From positions 12,024-76,023 of the forward strand of contig JACKBC010000035.1 in NCBI GenBank assembly GCA_020634755.1: a stretch of DNA of 64,000 bases, written 5' to 3'. A program made the position numbers and the translations under genes. Below are positions 16,239-23,614 of the stretch, in pieces. The notes below the pieces were generated by a model that had not been told where the DNA came from, did not search any database, and worked only from the letters and a program-made list of their open reading frames with translations. Within the stretch, counting starts at the first letter, position 1, and each line of letters opens with the position of its first letter. Origin of the DNA: Caldilineaceae bacterium (GTDB lineage: Bacteria > Chloroflexota > Anaerolineae > Caldilineales > Caldilineaceae).

Positions 16239-18224
16239 CTACACATACCTCTGCATCCACTCCAACAGCGCCTCATTCTGCGCCCGCCGAATGGCCGGTT
16301 TGCCCCCAATGGCGCCGGCGTGCGAGCCACCGGGCAGCCGCAGCATCTCGACCACACAGCCATTGGCTTTGAGCACATTGTAAAATTGTTCGGCCTGCTC
16401 GGCGGGGCAGCGGTAATCGGCCTCGCACTGCACCAGCAGCGTGGGCGTGGTGCAGCGGTGCGCATAGCTAATGGGCGAGCAACGAACGTACACATCCGGA
16501 ATTTCGTGGGGGTGGCCGCCCAACTCCTCAACGGCAAACCAGACCCCAATATCGCTGACGCCGTAAAAGCTGACCCAATTGGTGACCGGATTTTCCGGCA
16601 CGGCGGCTTTGAAGCGGTCAGTCTGCCCCACGATCCAGCAGCTTAAATTGCCGCCCCCCGACAGACCACATACGCCCAATCGATTGGCATCGACCAGACC
16701 GCAGTCAATGGCTGCATCCACCCCGGCCATTAGATCTGTGTAGTCCAGATTGCCCCAATCGCCTTTGATGGCGGTGGAAAAGACGTCGCCATAGCCAGTG
16801 GACGCCCGGTGGTTGACCATGAGTACGGCGTAGCCAGCGCCAGTCAGCATTTGCGTATCAAAATGATACATGTGGCCAAAGGCGCTGTGCGGACCCCCAT
16901 GAATGTAGAGAATGGTCGGATAGGGCGGCTCCCCGTGCGGTGGCGCAATTAGCCAGCCTTCGACCGCCGCCCCATCCGCCCCGCTGAAATGCAGCTGCTC
17001 CACGGTGGGCCTGGCCATTTCTGTGGCCGCAGCCCCATTGAGCCCAGTAAGCTGCGCTTCGTTGCCGCCCTCTAAGTCAGAAACGAACAGATCTGGCGGC
17101 TGGTTGAACCCGCTGACCCAATAGAGTAATTTGCCCGCTGCGCTTTGTAACCCCAATGGGACGCAGGCCCGCTCGCCGCTCAAAATGGCTTCATGCGCTT
17201 CAGGGCCGTGCAGCGCCACGCGGTAAATCTGAATGGCGCCGCCGTCTTGCACTTGCACAAAGGCCGTTGCGCCATCTGCGGTCACCAAAATGTCGCGGCT
17301 GCGGAAGAGCGCCGTGGGCATATCTGGTTGCAGCCCGCCACCCACACCAATGGCCAAAGTGGCCGTGCGGTTTTCCGGCGCGCTGCGTCCATCTGCCCCT
17401 ATCACCCATAGATCGGCTTTGCTGCCAATGGGCTTGCCGGACGGCGTACCCGTAAAGACCACATGGTCGCCATTGGGCGTCCACGCAAAACTGCTGATGT
17501 ACCCCCAATCCGCAGATAGATGAGGCGAGAAATCTTGCTGCTCGCCAGCCAAATTGACCGTGCGCAGAACGGGCGCGATGCTCCGAAAACTATCTGGCAG
17601 CATAGATGCCGCATAGAGAATACGTTCGCCCCCTGGCGCGCCGCCCGGCGCCCAGTGGGGCTGCGTGTTCATGGCGGCGTCGTGGGTCAGCCGCGTGGGT
17701 TCACCACCGGCGGCGTCGATCGCGTAAATATCCTGCACCGCGGTATCCAGATAGCCGGTGGCGTCAAAGCGATAGACGTGGCGCGTCAGCCGGTATGGCT
17801 TGCTTAAGTTGGGCGCGGCATTTTCAGGCGGACCGGCGGTAAACGCAATTTTGGCGCCATTGGGCGACCAGGCCAGGTCTGCGCCTACACCCTGGGGCAG
17901 CTGGGTTAGGGCGCGCGCTTCGCCACCATCCACGGGCAGCAGGTAGATTTGCGGTTTTTCCGCACGCGTGGATACAAACGCCAGCGTCTGACCATCAGGC
18001 GCCCATTGCGGATTGCTGTTGCTGTGGGCGCCGTGGGTCATCTGGCGCGCCTGCCCATCTTCCAGCTCAACGAGCCAAATGTGGGCGCGGTCTTCATCGG
18101 CCTCGGCGTCATAGGTAGAGACCACATAGGCGGCGCGCCGGCCATCGGGCGAGAGCGCAGCGGATTGCAGAAATCGGAGGGTGAAGAGATCGTCGGGTTG
18201 GATTGGGCGTGGCGTGGGTGACAT
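16239..18224 (-). CDS. S9 family peptidase (prolyl oligopeptidase / acylaminoacyl-peptidase type)
   Basis: The first 380 or so residues are a beta-propeller made of TolB/WD40-like blades (ALSPDGRRAAYV, PQWAPDGQTLAFVS, LAWSPNGAKIAFTAG, SFAWTPNGDHVVFTG). The C-terminal alpha/beta hydrolase domain has the catalytic serine at residue 522 in GVCGLSGGGNLS, aspartate in CEADYRCP and histidine in PGGSHAGAIG. It cleaves short peptides or N-acyl residues. No signal peptide is evident, so it is probably cytoplasmic. Length (661) is normal. It starts ATG at 18224, shortly after a GAGGCTC sequence, and is transcribed alone. Confidence 0.9.
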   Translation of the reverse strand: MSPTPRPIQPDDLFTLRFLQSAALSPDGRRAAYVVSTYDAEADEDRAHIWLVELEDGQARQMTHGAHSNSNPQWAPDGQTLAFVSTRAEKPQIYLLPVDGGEARALTQLPQGVGADLAWSPNGAKIAFTAGPPENAAPNLSKPYRLTRHVYRFDATGYLDTAVQDIYAIDAAGGEPTRLTHDAAMNTQPHWAPGGAPGGERILYAASMLPDSFRSIAPVLRTVNLAGEQQDFSPHLSADWGYISSFAWTPNGDHVVFTGTPSGKPIGSKADLWVIGADGRSAPENRTATLAIGVGGGLQPDMPTALFRSRDILVTADGATAFVQVQDGGAIQIYRVALHGPEAHEAILSGERACVPLGLQSAAGKLLYWVSGFNQPPDLFVSDLEGGNEAQLTGLNGAAATEMARPTVEQLHFSGADGAAVEGWLIAPPHGEPPYPTILYIHGGPHSAFGHMYHFDTQMLTGAGYAVLMVNHRASTGYGDVFSTAIKGDWGNLDYTDLMAGVDAAIDCGLVDANRLGVCGLSGGGNLSCWIVGQTDRFKAAVPENPVTNWVSFYGVSDIGVWFAVEELGGHPHEIPDVYVRCSPISYAHRCTTPTLLVQCEADYRCPAEQAEQFYNVLKANGCVVEMLRLPGGSHAGAIGGKPAIRRAQNEALLEWMQRYV

Positions 18225-18610
18225 GGGTTAGAGCCTCATTTGCTGGGTTGTGTGCATTGATTTTTGTTCGGAATTCGGCTTGCAATCTATCGTTATGAGA
18301 TTATGTAACATTATTCTTTCCGAATTCAGGTTTTAGCCTTTCGTGCAATCATATCACTTTGTATCAAGACTGATGAAACTTCTTTATCGGTGTTGGCTCT
18401 GAAAAACTATAGATTAAACCTATGCTTCTGGTTTAAATGAACCACCGCAAAACATTGTATAATAGGCGAAAATTATTGCAGAATATTTGTTCTTGTTGGT
18501 ATTTAATAAGAGAAAAGGGAGCCGGTGCCAGAGCATGACTATGAATGCGTTGCGCTCGAATGGGTTGAAGATTTGCGCCACTTGTGGATATAGCCGCATC
18601 GCTCTAAACA
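18225..18610. other. AT-rich intergenic region without recognisable genes
   Basis: The stretch between the divergent S9 peptidase and toxin-antitoxin genes is AT-rich. CGGAATTCGG and CCGAATTCAG form a loose inverted pair at about 18270-18330. No coding frame with convincing content or ribosome site is seen. Confidence 0.5.
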
Positions 18611-18665
18611 TTGACTTTCGGGAACGCTTACGCTATGCTATTCCCCCAGTCATGACTATGGTCAT
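18611..18665 (+). promoter_or_regulatory. Promoter and palindromic operator of the Phd/VapC locus
   Basis: TTGACT (18611-18616), 17 bases, TATGCT (18634-18639). The palindrome ATGACTATGGTCAT (18652-18665) covers the expected transcription start, the usual position for autorepression by an antitoxin or toxin-antitoxin complex. ATGACTAT also occurs upstream at about 18536. Confidence 0.6.
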
Positions 18666-18685
18666 ATTTATATGAAGAGGCGACA

Positions 18686-18916
18686 ATGATTACAATTTCT
18701 AAAAGCAAGTTAAAAGCGCAAATGCTGAAAATATTTCGTGAAATTGAAGAGAGTGGCGAAGAGATTATTGTGACAGACAACAATCGCCCCGTCATCCGCA
18801 TCCAGCCCATTAACAAAAAGGTGAGCGTTGAGGATGCCTTTGGCGCATGGCAGGGCCAAGTGATTTTTTATGAAGACCCCAATGCACCCACCATTGACGA
18901 ATGGGAAGAGGTCTAA
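18686..18916 (+). CDS. Phd/YefM family antitoxin
   Basis: The 76-residue protein begins MITISKSKLKAQMLKIFREIEESGEEIIVTDNNRPV, in the pattern of the Phd/YefM antitoxin DNA-binding domain (beta strand, helices, then the ITDNGRPV-like strand). The acidic C-terminus (FYEDPNAPTIDEWEEV) is the part expected to thread over and block the toxin. It lies directly before the PIN toxin, sharing essentially no gap, and probably represses the promoter at 18611. Starting ATG is preceded by GAAGAGGCGAC. Confidence 0.85.
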   Translation: MITISKSKLKAQMLKIFREIEESGEEIIVTDNNRPVIRIQPINKKVSVEDAFGAWQGQVIFYEDPNAPTIDEWEEV

Positions 18917-18917
18917 A

Positions 18918-19298
18918 TTGATACTGCTTGATACATCGACACTGTTATTCTGGACGCTGGATCGCGCCAAGCTTTCAATCGCGGCCGCAGCCGCTATGGG
19001 CGATGCAGATCGTATTCTGATCCTGTCGATAGCTTTTTGGGAAATTGGGGTAAAGGCGCAAAAAGGCAAGCTATTGTTGCCTGGTCCGTTGCATGAGTTT
19101 GTCAGTCGGGTCAAGCGCGTGGATCGTGTAGAGATCGTGGCGATGGATGAAAATATTTGGGTTGAAGCGGCTACTCTAAACTGGGTGCATCGCGATCCAG
19201 CGGACCGCGCGTTGGTTGCGACAGCAACATTGCTCGAATGCCCAATTGTTACGTCTGATCTCGCGATTCGCGAATATTTTGCCCGAGCCATTTGGTAA
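18918..19298 (+). CDS. vapC: VapC-type PIN-domain toxin
   Basis: The 126-residue PIN domain carries the four acidic positions: D in LLDTSTLLFW at the N-terminus, E in IAFWEIGVK near residue 46, D in HRDPADRALVATA near residue 94 and D in IVTSDLAIREY near residue 113. Such proteins are Mg-dependent ribonucleases that cut tRNA or rRNA. The best start is the TTG at 18918, one base after the antitoxin stop, so the two are translationally coupled; upstream frame is shadow of the antitoxin gene. The pair looks intact. Confidence 0.85.
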   Translation: MILLDTSTLLFWTLDRAKLSIAAAAAMGDADRILILSIAFWEIGVKAQKGKLLLPGPLHEFVSRVKRVDRVEIVAMDENIWVEAATLNWVHRDPADRALVATATLLECPIVTSDLAIREYFARAIW

Positions 19299-19613
19299 CT
19301 ACTCAGCTCCTCGAGGGCTGAGCTTGTCGAAGGCCGCCGTTGCCTGAGCCTGTCGCAGGCAACGGCGGAGGCAACCATGAGCAACCATTAGAAATGGGCG
19401 CCTACCATTGAAAAATTGCCGCCGCGATTTGGCCCCAACTGCGGCGGCGGCTTCGCGATTTTAGCCGAGGATTCTATCCTGCCGTCCTATGTTCGCCGCC
19501 AAATCCAAATGCACCCGAAAAATCAGATCCCATTGCACAACCCCATTAAGTATGCTACTATGTATTGTCGCCAAATCGATACATGTATTTTCTGAATTTT
19601 TCAAACTCTGCGC
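19299..19613. other. Intergenic region with two GC-rich hairpins
   Basis: CCGCCGTTGCCTG (19334-19346) pairs perfectly with CAGGCAACGGCGG (19356-19368) and is preceded by ctgagcttgtcgaaggc, a word common in environmental bacterial intergenic DNA. A second hairpin, GCCGCCGC / GCGGCGGC, lies at about 19420-19455 framed by aaaatt and attttt-like sequence. They probably end the toxin-antitoxin transcript. Confidence 0.55.
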
Positions 19614-21290
19614 ATGATCGTACTTAACCTAGACCGCATTTCGTTTACCTATATTAGCCGGCCCATCTTTCAAAACCTGTCGTGGGAGATTCACAGTGGG
19701 CGCTGCGTGGGGCTGGTGGGCCCCAATGGCTGCGGCAAGAGCACGCTGCTCAAGCTGATCGCCGGGGAGCTGACCAGCGATGGCGGTTATCTGGTCCGCG
19801 CGCCCAATTTGCGCATTGGCTATTTACGCCAAGAGCCGCGGTTGACGCCTGGGCATACGGTGCTGCAAGAAGCGCTGACCGCGTTCACAGAGCTGGTTGC
19901 GGTGGAGCAAGCGCTGACCAAGGCGGAAAATCGGTTGGCCGACCCGGCGGTCTATGGCGATGAAAAGGCGCTGGCCCGCGTGCTGGATGAACAAGCGCGG
20001 CTGCTGGATGAATACACGCGGCTGGGCGGCCCGGGCTATGAAAGCCGCGTGCGCACTACGCTGGAACAGCTCGGTTTTGCCACAGATGCTGAACTCAATC
20101 TGGCTGTAGAGGTGCTGAGCGGTGGTCAGAAAAAGTTGCTGGGGCTGGCCAAGTTGCTGATTACGCAGCCCGACGTGCTGCTGTTGGACGAGCCGGATAA
20201 CCATCTTGATTTGACCGGAAAAGCCTTTCTAGAGCAGCTGATCAGCAAATTTGAAGGCGCGGTGGTGATTGTGTCGCATGACCGCTACTTGCTGGACCTG
20301 GTGGCCGATGAGATTGCCGAGCTGGAAGATGGACGTCTGACGCTCTTCCCGGGCGACTATTCCGAATATGCCTTTGAAAAACAAGCGCGGCTGCTGCGCC
20401 AACAGCAGCTCTTCCAGGCGCAATCCAAAGAAATTGATCGATTGGAGCAATCTGCGAAACGCTTACTGACGTGGGGGCGCGTTTATGATAACGTCAAGTT
20501 CATTCGCCGCGGGCAGAATATCCTCAAGCGCATTGAGCGCATCGACCGCATTGATAAGCCAATCCTCGAGCGGCGGCGCATGGAGTTGGAGCTAGCCGGT
20601 TGGCGCGGTTCCAATAAAGTGTTGGAAATTGCCGATTTGGATAAGGCGTTTCCCGCGTATGAGCCCACCGAGCGCGAAAATATTATTTTGGCCGGTCTGG
20701 ATCTACTCATTTGGCGCGGCGAGCGGGTGGGGCTCGTTGGGCCCAATGGCGCCGGCAAGTCGCTGCTCTTTCGGCTGATTTTGGCGCAGGAGCAGCCCAG
20801 CAGCGGTGAAATTCGCATTGGCCCCAGCGTCGAAATTGCCTATTACGCCCAGGAGCACGAAACGCTTGATTACAGCCGCACGTTGATCGAAACGGTGCGG
20901 GCGGCCGCTCGCAAATCTGAAAGCGATGCCGTGGCCTTTTTGGGCAAATTCCTCTTTTCATACGAACAGGCGCGCGGCCCTGTTTCCGAGCTTTCTGGCG
21001 GCGAGCGCAGCCGTTTGCAAATGGCGCTGATGATGCTGACCAACGCCAATTTCCTGCTGCTTGATGAACCGACCAACAATCTAGATATTGCTTCCGCCGA
21101 GGTATTGGAGGATGCTCTCGGGGAATTTGAAGGTACTGTCTTGGTGATTTCGCATGACCGTTATTTTCTCGACCGAACGGTCGAACGTGTAGTAGAATTA
21201 GAGGATGGCGCCCTAAATGAGTACATCGGCGGCTACAGCGATTATCAGGCTGAGAAGTTCGCCCGCACTAAAAAGAGACAGCGCAAATGA
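19614..21290 (+). CDS. ABC-F family ATPase
   Basis: Two ABC ATPase domains in one 558-residue chain with no membrane segment define the ABC-F family. Domain 1 has GPNGCGKSTLL, LSGGQKKLLGLAKLL and VLLLDEPDNHLDL; domain 2 has GPNGAGKSLLFRL, LSGGERSRLQMALMM and FLLLDEPTNNLDI, each followed by an ISHDR or VSHDR switch histidine. Members act on the ribosome in translation elongation control or antibiotic protection. The linker between the domains (about residues 245-325) is charged and helical, as required for reaching the ribosomal E site. The 3' end overlaps the MntA remnant by 4 bp. Confidence 0.88.
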   Translation: MIVLNLDRISFTYISRPIFQNLSWEIHSGRCVGLVGPNGCGKSTLLKLIAGELTSDGGYLVRAPNLRIGYLRQEPRLTPGHTVLQEALTAFTELVAVEQALTKAENRLADPAVYGDEKALARVLDEQARLLDEYTRLGGPGYESRVRTTLEQLGFATDAELNLAVEVLSGGQKKLLGLAKLLITQPDVLLLDEPDNHLDLTGKAFLEQLISKFEGAVVIVSHDRYLLDLVADEIAELEDGRLTLFPGDYSEYAFEKQARLLRQQQLFQAQSKEIDRLEQSAKRLLTWGRVYDNVKFIRRGQNILKRIERIDRIDKPILERRRMELELAGWRGSNKVLEIADLDKAFPAYEPTERENIILAGLDLLIWRGERVGLVGPNGAGKSLLFRLILAQEQPSSGEIRIGPSVEIAYYAQEHETLDYSRTLIETVRAAARKSESDAVAFLGKFLFSYEQARGPVSELSGGERSRLQMALMMLTNANFLLLDEPTNNLDIASAEVLEDALGEFEGTVLVISHDRYFLDRTVERVVELEDGALNEYIGGYSDYQAEKFARTKKRQRK

Positions 21291-21681
21291 GCAAACTTGA
21301 GGCCCAAAAGCAAGAAATCATCCGAATTTTAGAGCAGACGCCCCACATTGTTTTTGCTGTGCTCTACGGTTCCGCCACCGAACTGGCGCACTATCGCGAT
21401 CTCGATGTGGCCATTTGGGTGGAGCCTGATGCTATGTCTGCCAGGGAAGAACTTGCCTATGCTTTTGCTTGGGCGGATGAATTGACGCATCGCCTGCACT
21501 TTCCGGTCGATGTGCGCGTAATCAACTGTGCTCCGCAGCTTTCCGTTATCATGTGAGCAAAGGTCAGCTTTTGTTGGCGCGCGATGCTGACCGATATGCT
21601 CAGTGTTTAGAACGCACCTGGGATGAGTATCTGGATTTCAAGCCAATAGCTATGCAATATCTGCGCGAGGTAGCCGCATGA
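21287..21681 (+). pseudogene. Frameshifted MntA-type nucleotidyltransferase antitoxin
   Basis: The first 85 or so residues match the minimal nucleotidyltransferase (MNT) antitoxin of MntA/HepT systems: VLYGSATELAHYRDLDVAIWV holds the GS motif and the DxD. The frame stops at 21556 after NCAPQLSVIM. One base out of frame, the expected C-terminus resumes (AFRYHVSKGQLLLARDADRYA, then WDEYLDFKPIAMQYLREVAA) and runs to a TGA at 21679-21681 that overlaps the next ATG. A single missing base near 21530 explains it. It could be a true mutation or a sequencing error; the damaged toxin next door favours decay. Confidence 0.7.
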
Positions 21682-21800
21682 GCGCCATAAATGTCGACCG
21701 CATCCGGGAACTGCTGGGCAATATTGCCGATGCGCAGCGACAATATTTGCTCAAGGCTTGCGTAAGTTTTGAAAGAGATAGAAAGGTTTCATTTTCATGA
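21678..21800 (+). pseudogene. Truncated HepT (HEPN) toxin remnant
   Basis: Directly overlapping the MntA remnant (ATGA), this frame encodes MSAINVDRIRELLGNIADAQ and then fuses to sequence from a family B repeat end (about 21751), giving a 40-residue dead end that stops one codon into the next gene. The start fits the first helix of HEPN/DUF86 (HepT) RNase toxins, which are normally about 110-140 residues with an RxxxxHxY active motif that is missing here. The gene was evidently cut by a rearrangement or insertion at the repeat. Confidence 0.6.
21751..21767 (+). repeat. Family B right-end fragment
   Basis: TCAAGGCTTGCGTAAGT is the same as the right end of the family B element at 8488-8574. 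No left end is found nearby, so this is a half element at the point where the HepT frame ends being recognisable. Confidence 0.6.
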
Positions 21801-23578
21801 AGTCATTACGACGGGTGATTCGCTATCTGTCACCCTACAAATTTTGGGCGGTGGGGGCTACACTGAGTCTGATTCTGGTTACGGCCATGAATTTGGTGAC
21901 GCCACAACTGCTGCGCTGGGTAGTCGATGGTGGCATTACGGCCAAAGATGGCTGGGTAATTACCTGGGGGACGGCGGCGTTGGCTGTGGTGGCCATTGCA
22001 CGCGGTATTTTCAATTTTACCCAAACCTTTTGGGGCGAGCAGGCGAGCCAAAGCGTGGCCTTTGATATGCGCAACGAACTCTATGCCAAAATTCAGGGGC
22101 TGAGCTTTAGCTATCACGACCAGGCCCAAACGGGACAATTGATGACGCGCGCCACCAACGATGTGGATCTAGTGCGTCAGTTTATTGGCCAGGGGCTTTT
22201 TCAAGTGATCAACGCCGTGGTTATGGTCATTGGCAGTGCATCGGTGCTTCTGTGGATGAACTGGGAGCTGGGGCTGGTGACGCTGCTCACCGTACCCGCC
22301 ATTGGTTTGGTGCTGGCCCAATTCGCTCGCAACATTCGGCCCATGTTTGGGATTATCCAGAAAAAGTTGGGTGGACTCAACTCGATTTTACAGGAGAATC
22401 TGGCCGGCATTCGCGTGGTCAAGGCCTTTGCCCGTTCAGGTTTTGAAGAAGACCGCTTTGAGAAAGCCAACACCGATTATAAAGAGACCAACCTGGATTT
22501 TGTGCGCGCCGCTTCGGCATCATTCCCGCTGATTTTTCTCTTTTCTAATTTTGGCACCATTCTGATTCTGGGCTACGGTGGTTTTCAGGTCATTGGCAAC
22601 CGGCTCAGCGTCGGTGAACTGGTGGCTTTCAACACATATCTCATGTTTCTGGTCCAGCCCATGATGACCATTGGCTTTGTCTCCAGCATTGTGATTCGGG
22701 CCGGCGTTAGCGCCGAGCGCATCTTTGAAGTGCTGGATGCAGCCAACGCCGTGGTAGACAACCCCAACGCACGTACGTTGCCCCCCGTGGTGGGCCGCGT
22801 TGAATTTGAAAATGTGCGCTTCCGCTATGTGGGGCAGGAGCAGGACGTGCTGGCCGGGGTCAGCTTTATTGCCGAGCCAGGCCAAACCGTGGCCATTTTG
22901 GGCTCGACTGGTTCGGGCAAAAGCACAATCATCAACCTGTTGCCCCGCTTCTACGACGTGACCGATGGCCGTGTGCTGGTAGATGGCCAGGATGTGCGTG
23001 AAGTGACGTTAGATAGCCTGCGCTCACAAATCGGCATTGTGCTGCAAGAGACCACGCTCTTCTCTGGCACCATTCGCGATAACATTGCGTATGGCCGCCC
23101 GGACGCCACCGACGAAGAAGTATTGGCGGCGGCCAAAGCCGCCCAGGCACACAACTTTATTCTGGAGCAGCCCAAAGGCTATGAAACTGAAGTTGGGGAG
23201 CGCGGCGTTGGTCTCAGCGGTGGCCAAAAGCAGCGCGTGGCCATTGCCCGCGCCCTGCTGCTTGATCCCCGCATCCTGATTTTGGATGATTCGACCAGCG
23301 CCGTCGATGCCGAGACTGAATATCAAATTCAGCAGGCGCTCGATAAGCTCATGGTGGGCCGCACCTCCTTTGTAATTGCCCAGCGCATTAGCACTGTGCG
23401 CAACGCCGGTCTGGTGCTGGTGCTGGACAAGGGACGTATTGCCGCCAGCGGTACGCACGAATCACTCATGATGGATTCGCCACTCTATGCTGAGATTGTG
23501 CAGTCACAGCTGCGGCAGGATACAGATGCCAAGGGACAAGTGATTGAGCAAGAGGCAGGCGAGCTTTCAACAATATAG
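21797..23578 (+). CDS. Heterodimeric ABC exporter subunit with degenerate ATP site
   Basis: The 593-residue half transporter has six membrane helices (about residues 15-300) and an ATPase domain with GSTGSGKSTIINLL near residue 372, LSGGQKQRVAIARALL and ILILDDSTSAVD. The catalytic glutamate after Walker B is aspartate, and the switch histidine is glutamine (SFVIAQRIST). These changes define the non-hydrolysing subunit of TM287/288- or BmrCD-type heterodimers. The intact partner follows 36 bp downstream. Substrates of this group include drugs and lipids; here unknown. Confidence 0.9.
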   Translation: MKSLRRVIRYLSPYKFWAVGATLSLILVTAMNLVTPQLLRWVVDGGITAKDGWVITWGTAALAVVAIARGIFNFTQTFWGEQASQSVAFDMRNELYAKIQGLSFSYHDQAQTGQLMTRATNDVDLVRQFIGQGLFQVINAVVMVIGSASVLLWMNWELGLVTLLTVPAIGLVLAQFARNIRPMFGIIQKKLGGLNSILQENLAGIRVVKAFARSGFEEDRFEKANTDYKETNLDFVRAASASFPLIFLFSNFGTILILGYGGFQVIGNRLSVGELVAFNTYLMFLVQPMMTIGFVSSIVIRAGVSAERIFEVLDAANAVVDNPNARTLPPVVGRVEFENVRFRYVGQEQDVLAGVSFIAEPGQTVAILGSTGSGKSTIINLLPRFYDVTDGRVLVDGQDVREVTLDSLRSQIGIVLQETTLFSGTIRDNIAYGRPDATDEEVLAAAKAAQAHNFILEQPKGYETEVGERGVGLSGGQKQRVAIARALLLDPRILILDDSTSAVDAETEYQIQQALDKLMVGRTSFVIAQRISTVRNAGLVLVLDKGRIAASGTHESLMMDSPLYAEIVQSQLRQDTDAKGQVIEQEAGELSTI

Positions 23579-23614
23579 TACGCAATTGCAATATGCACAT
23601 TTTAAGGATAAATC

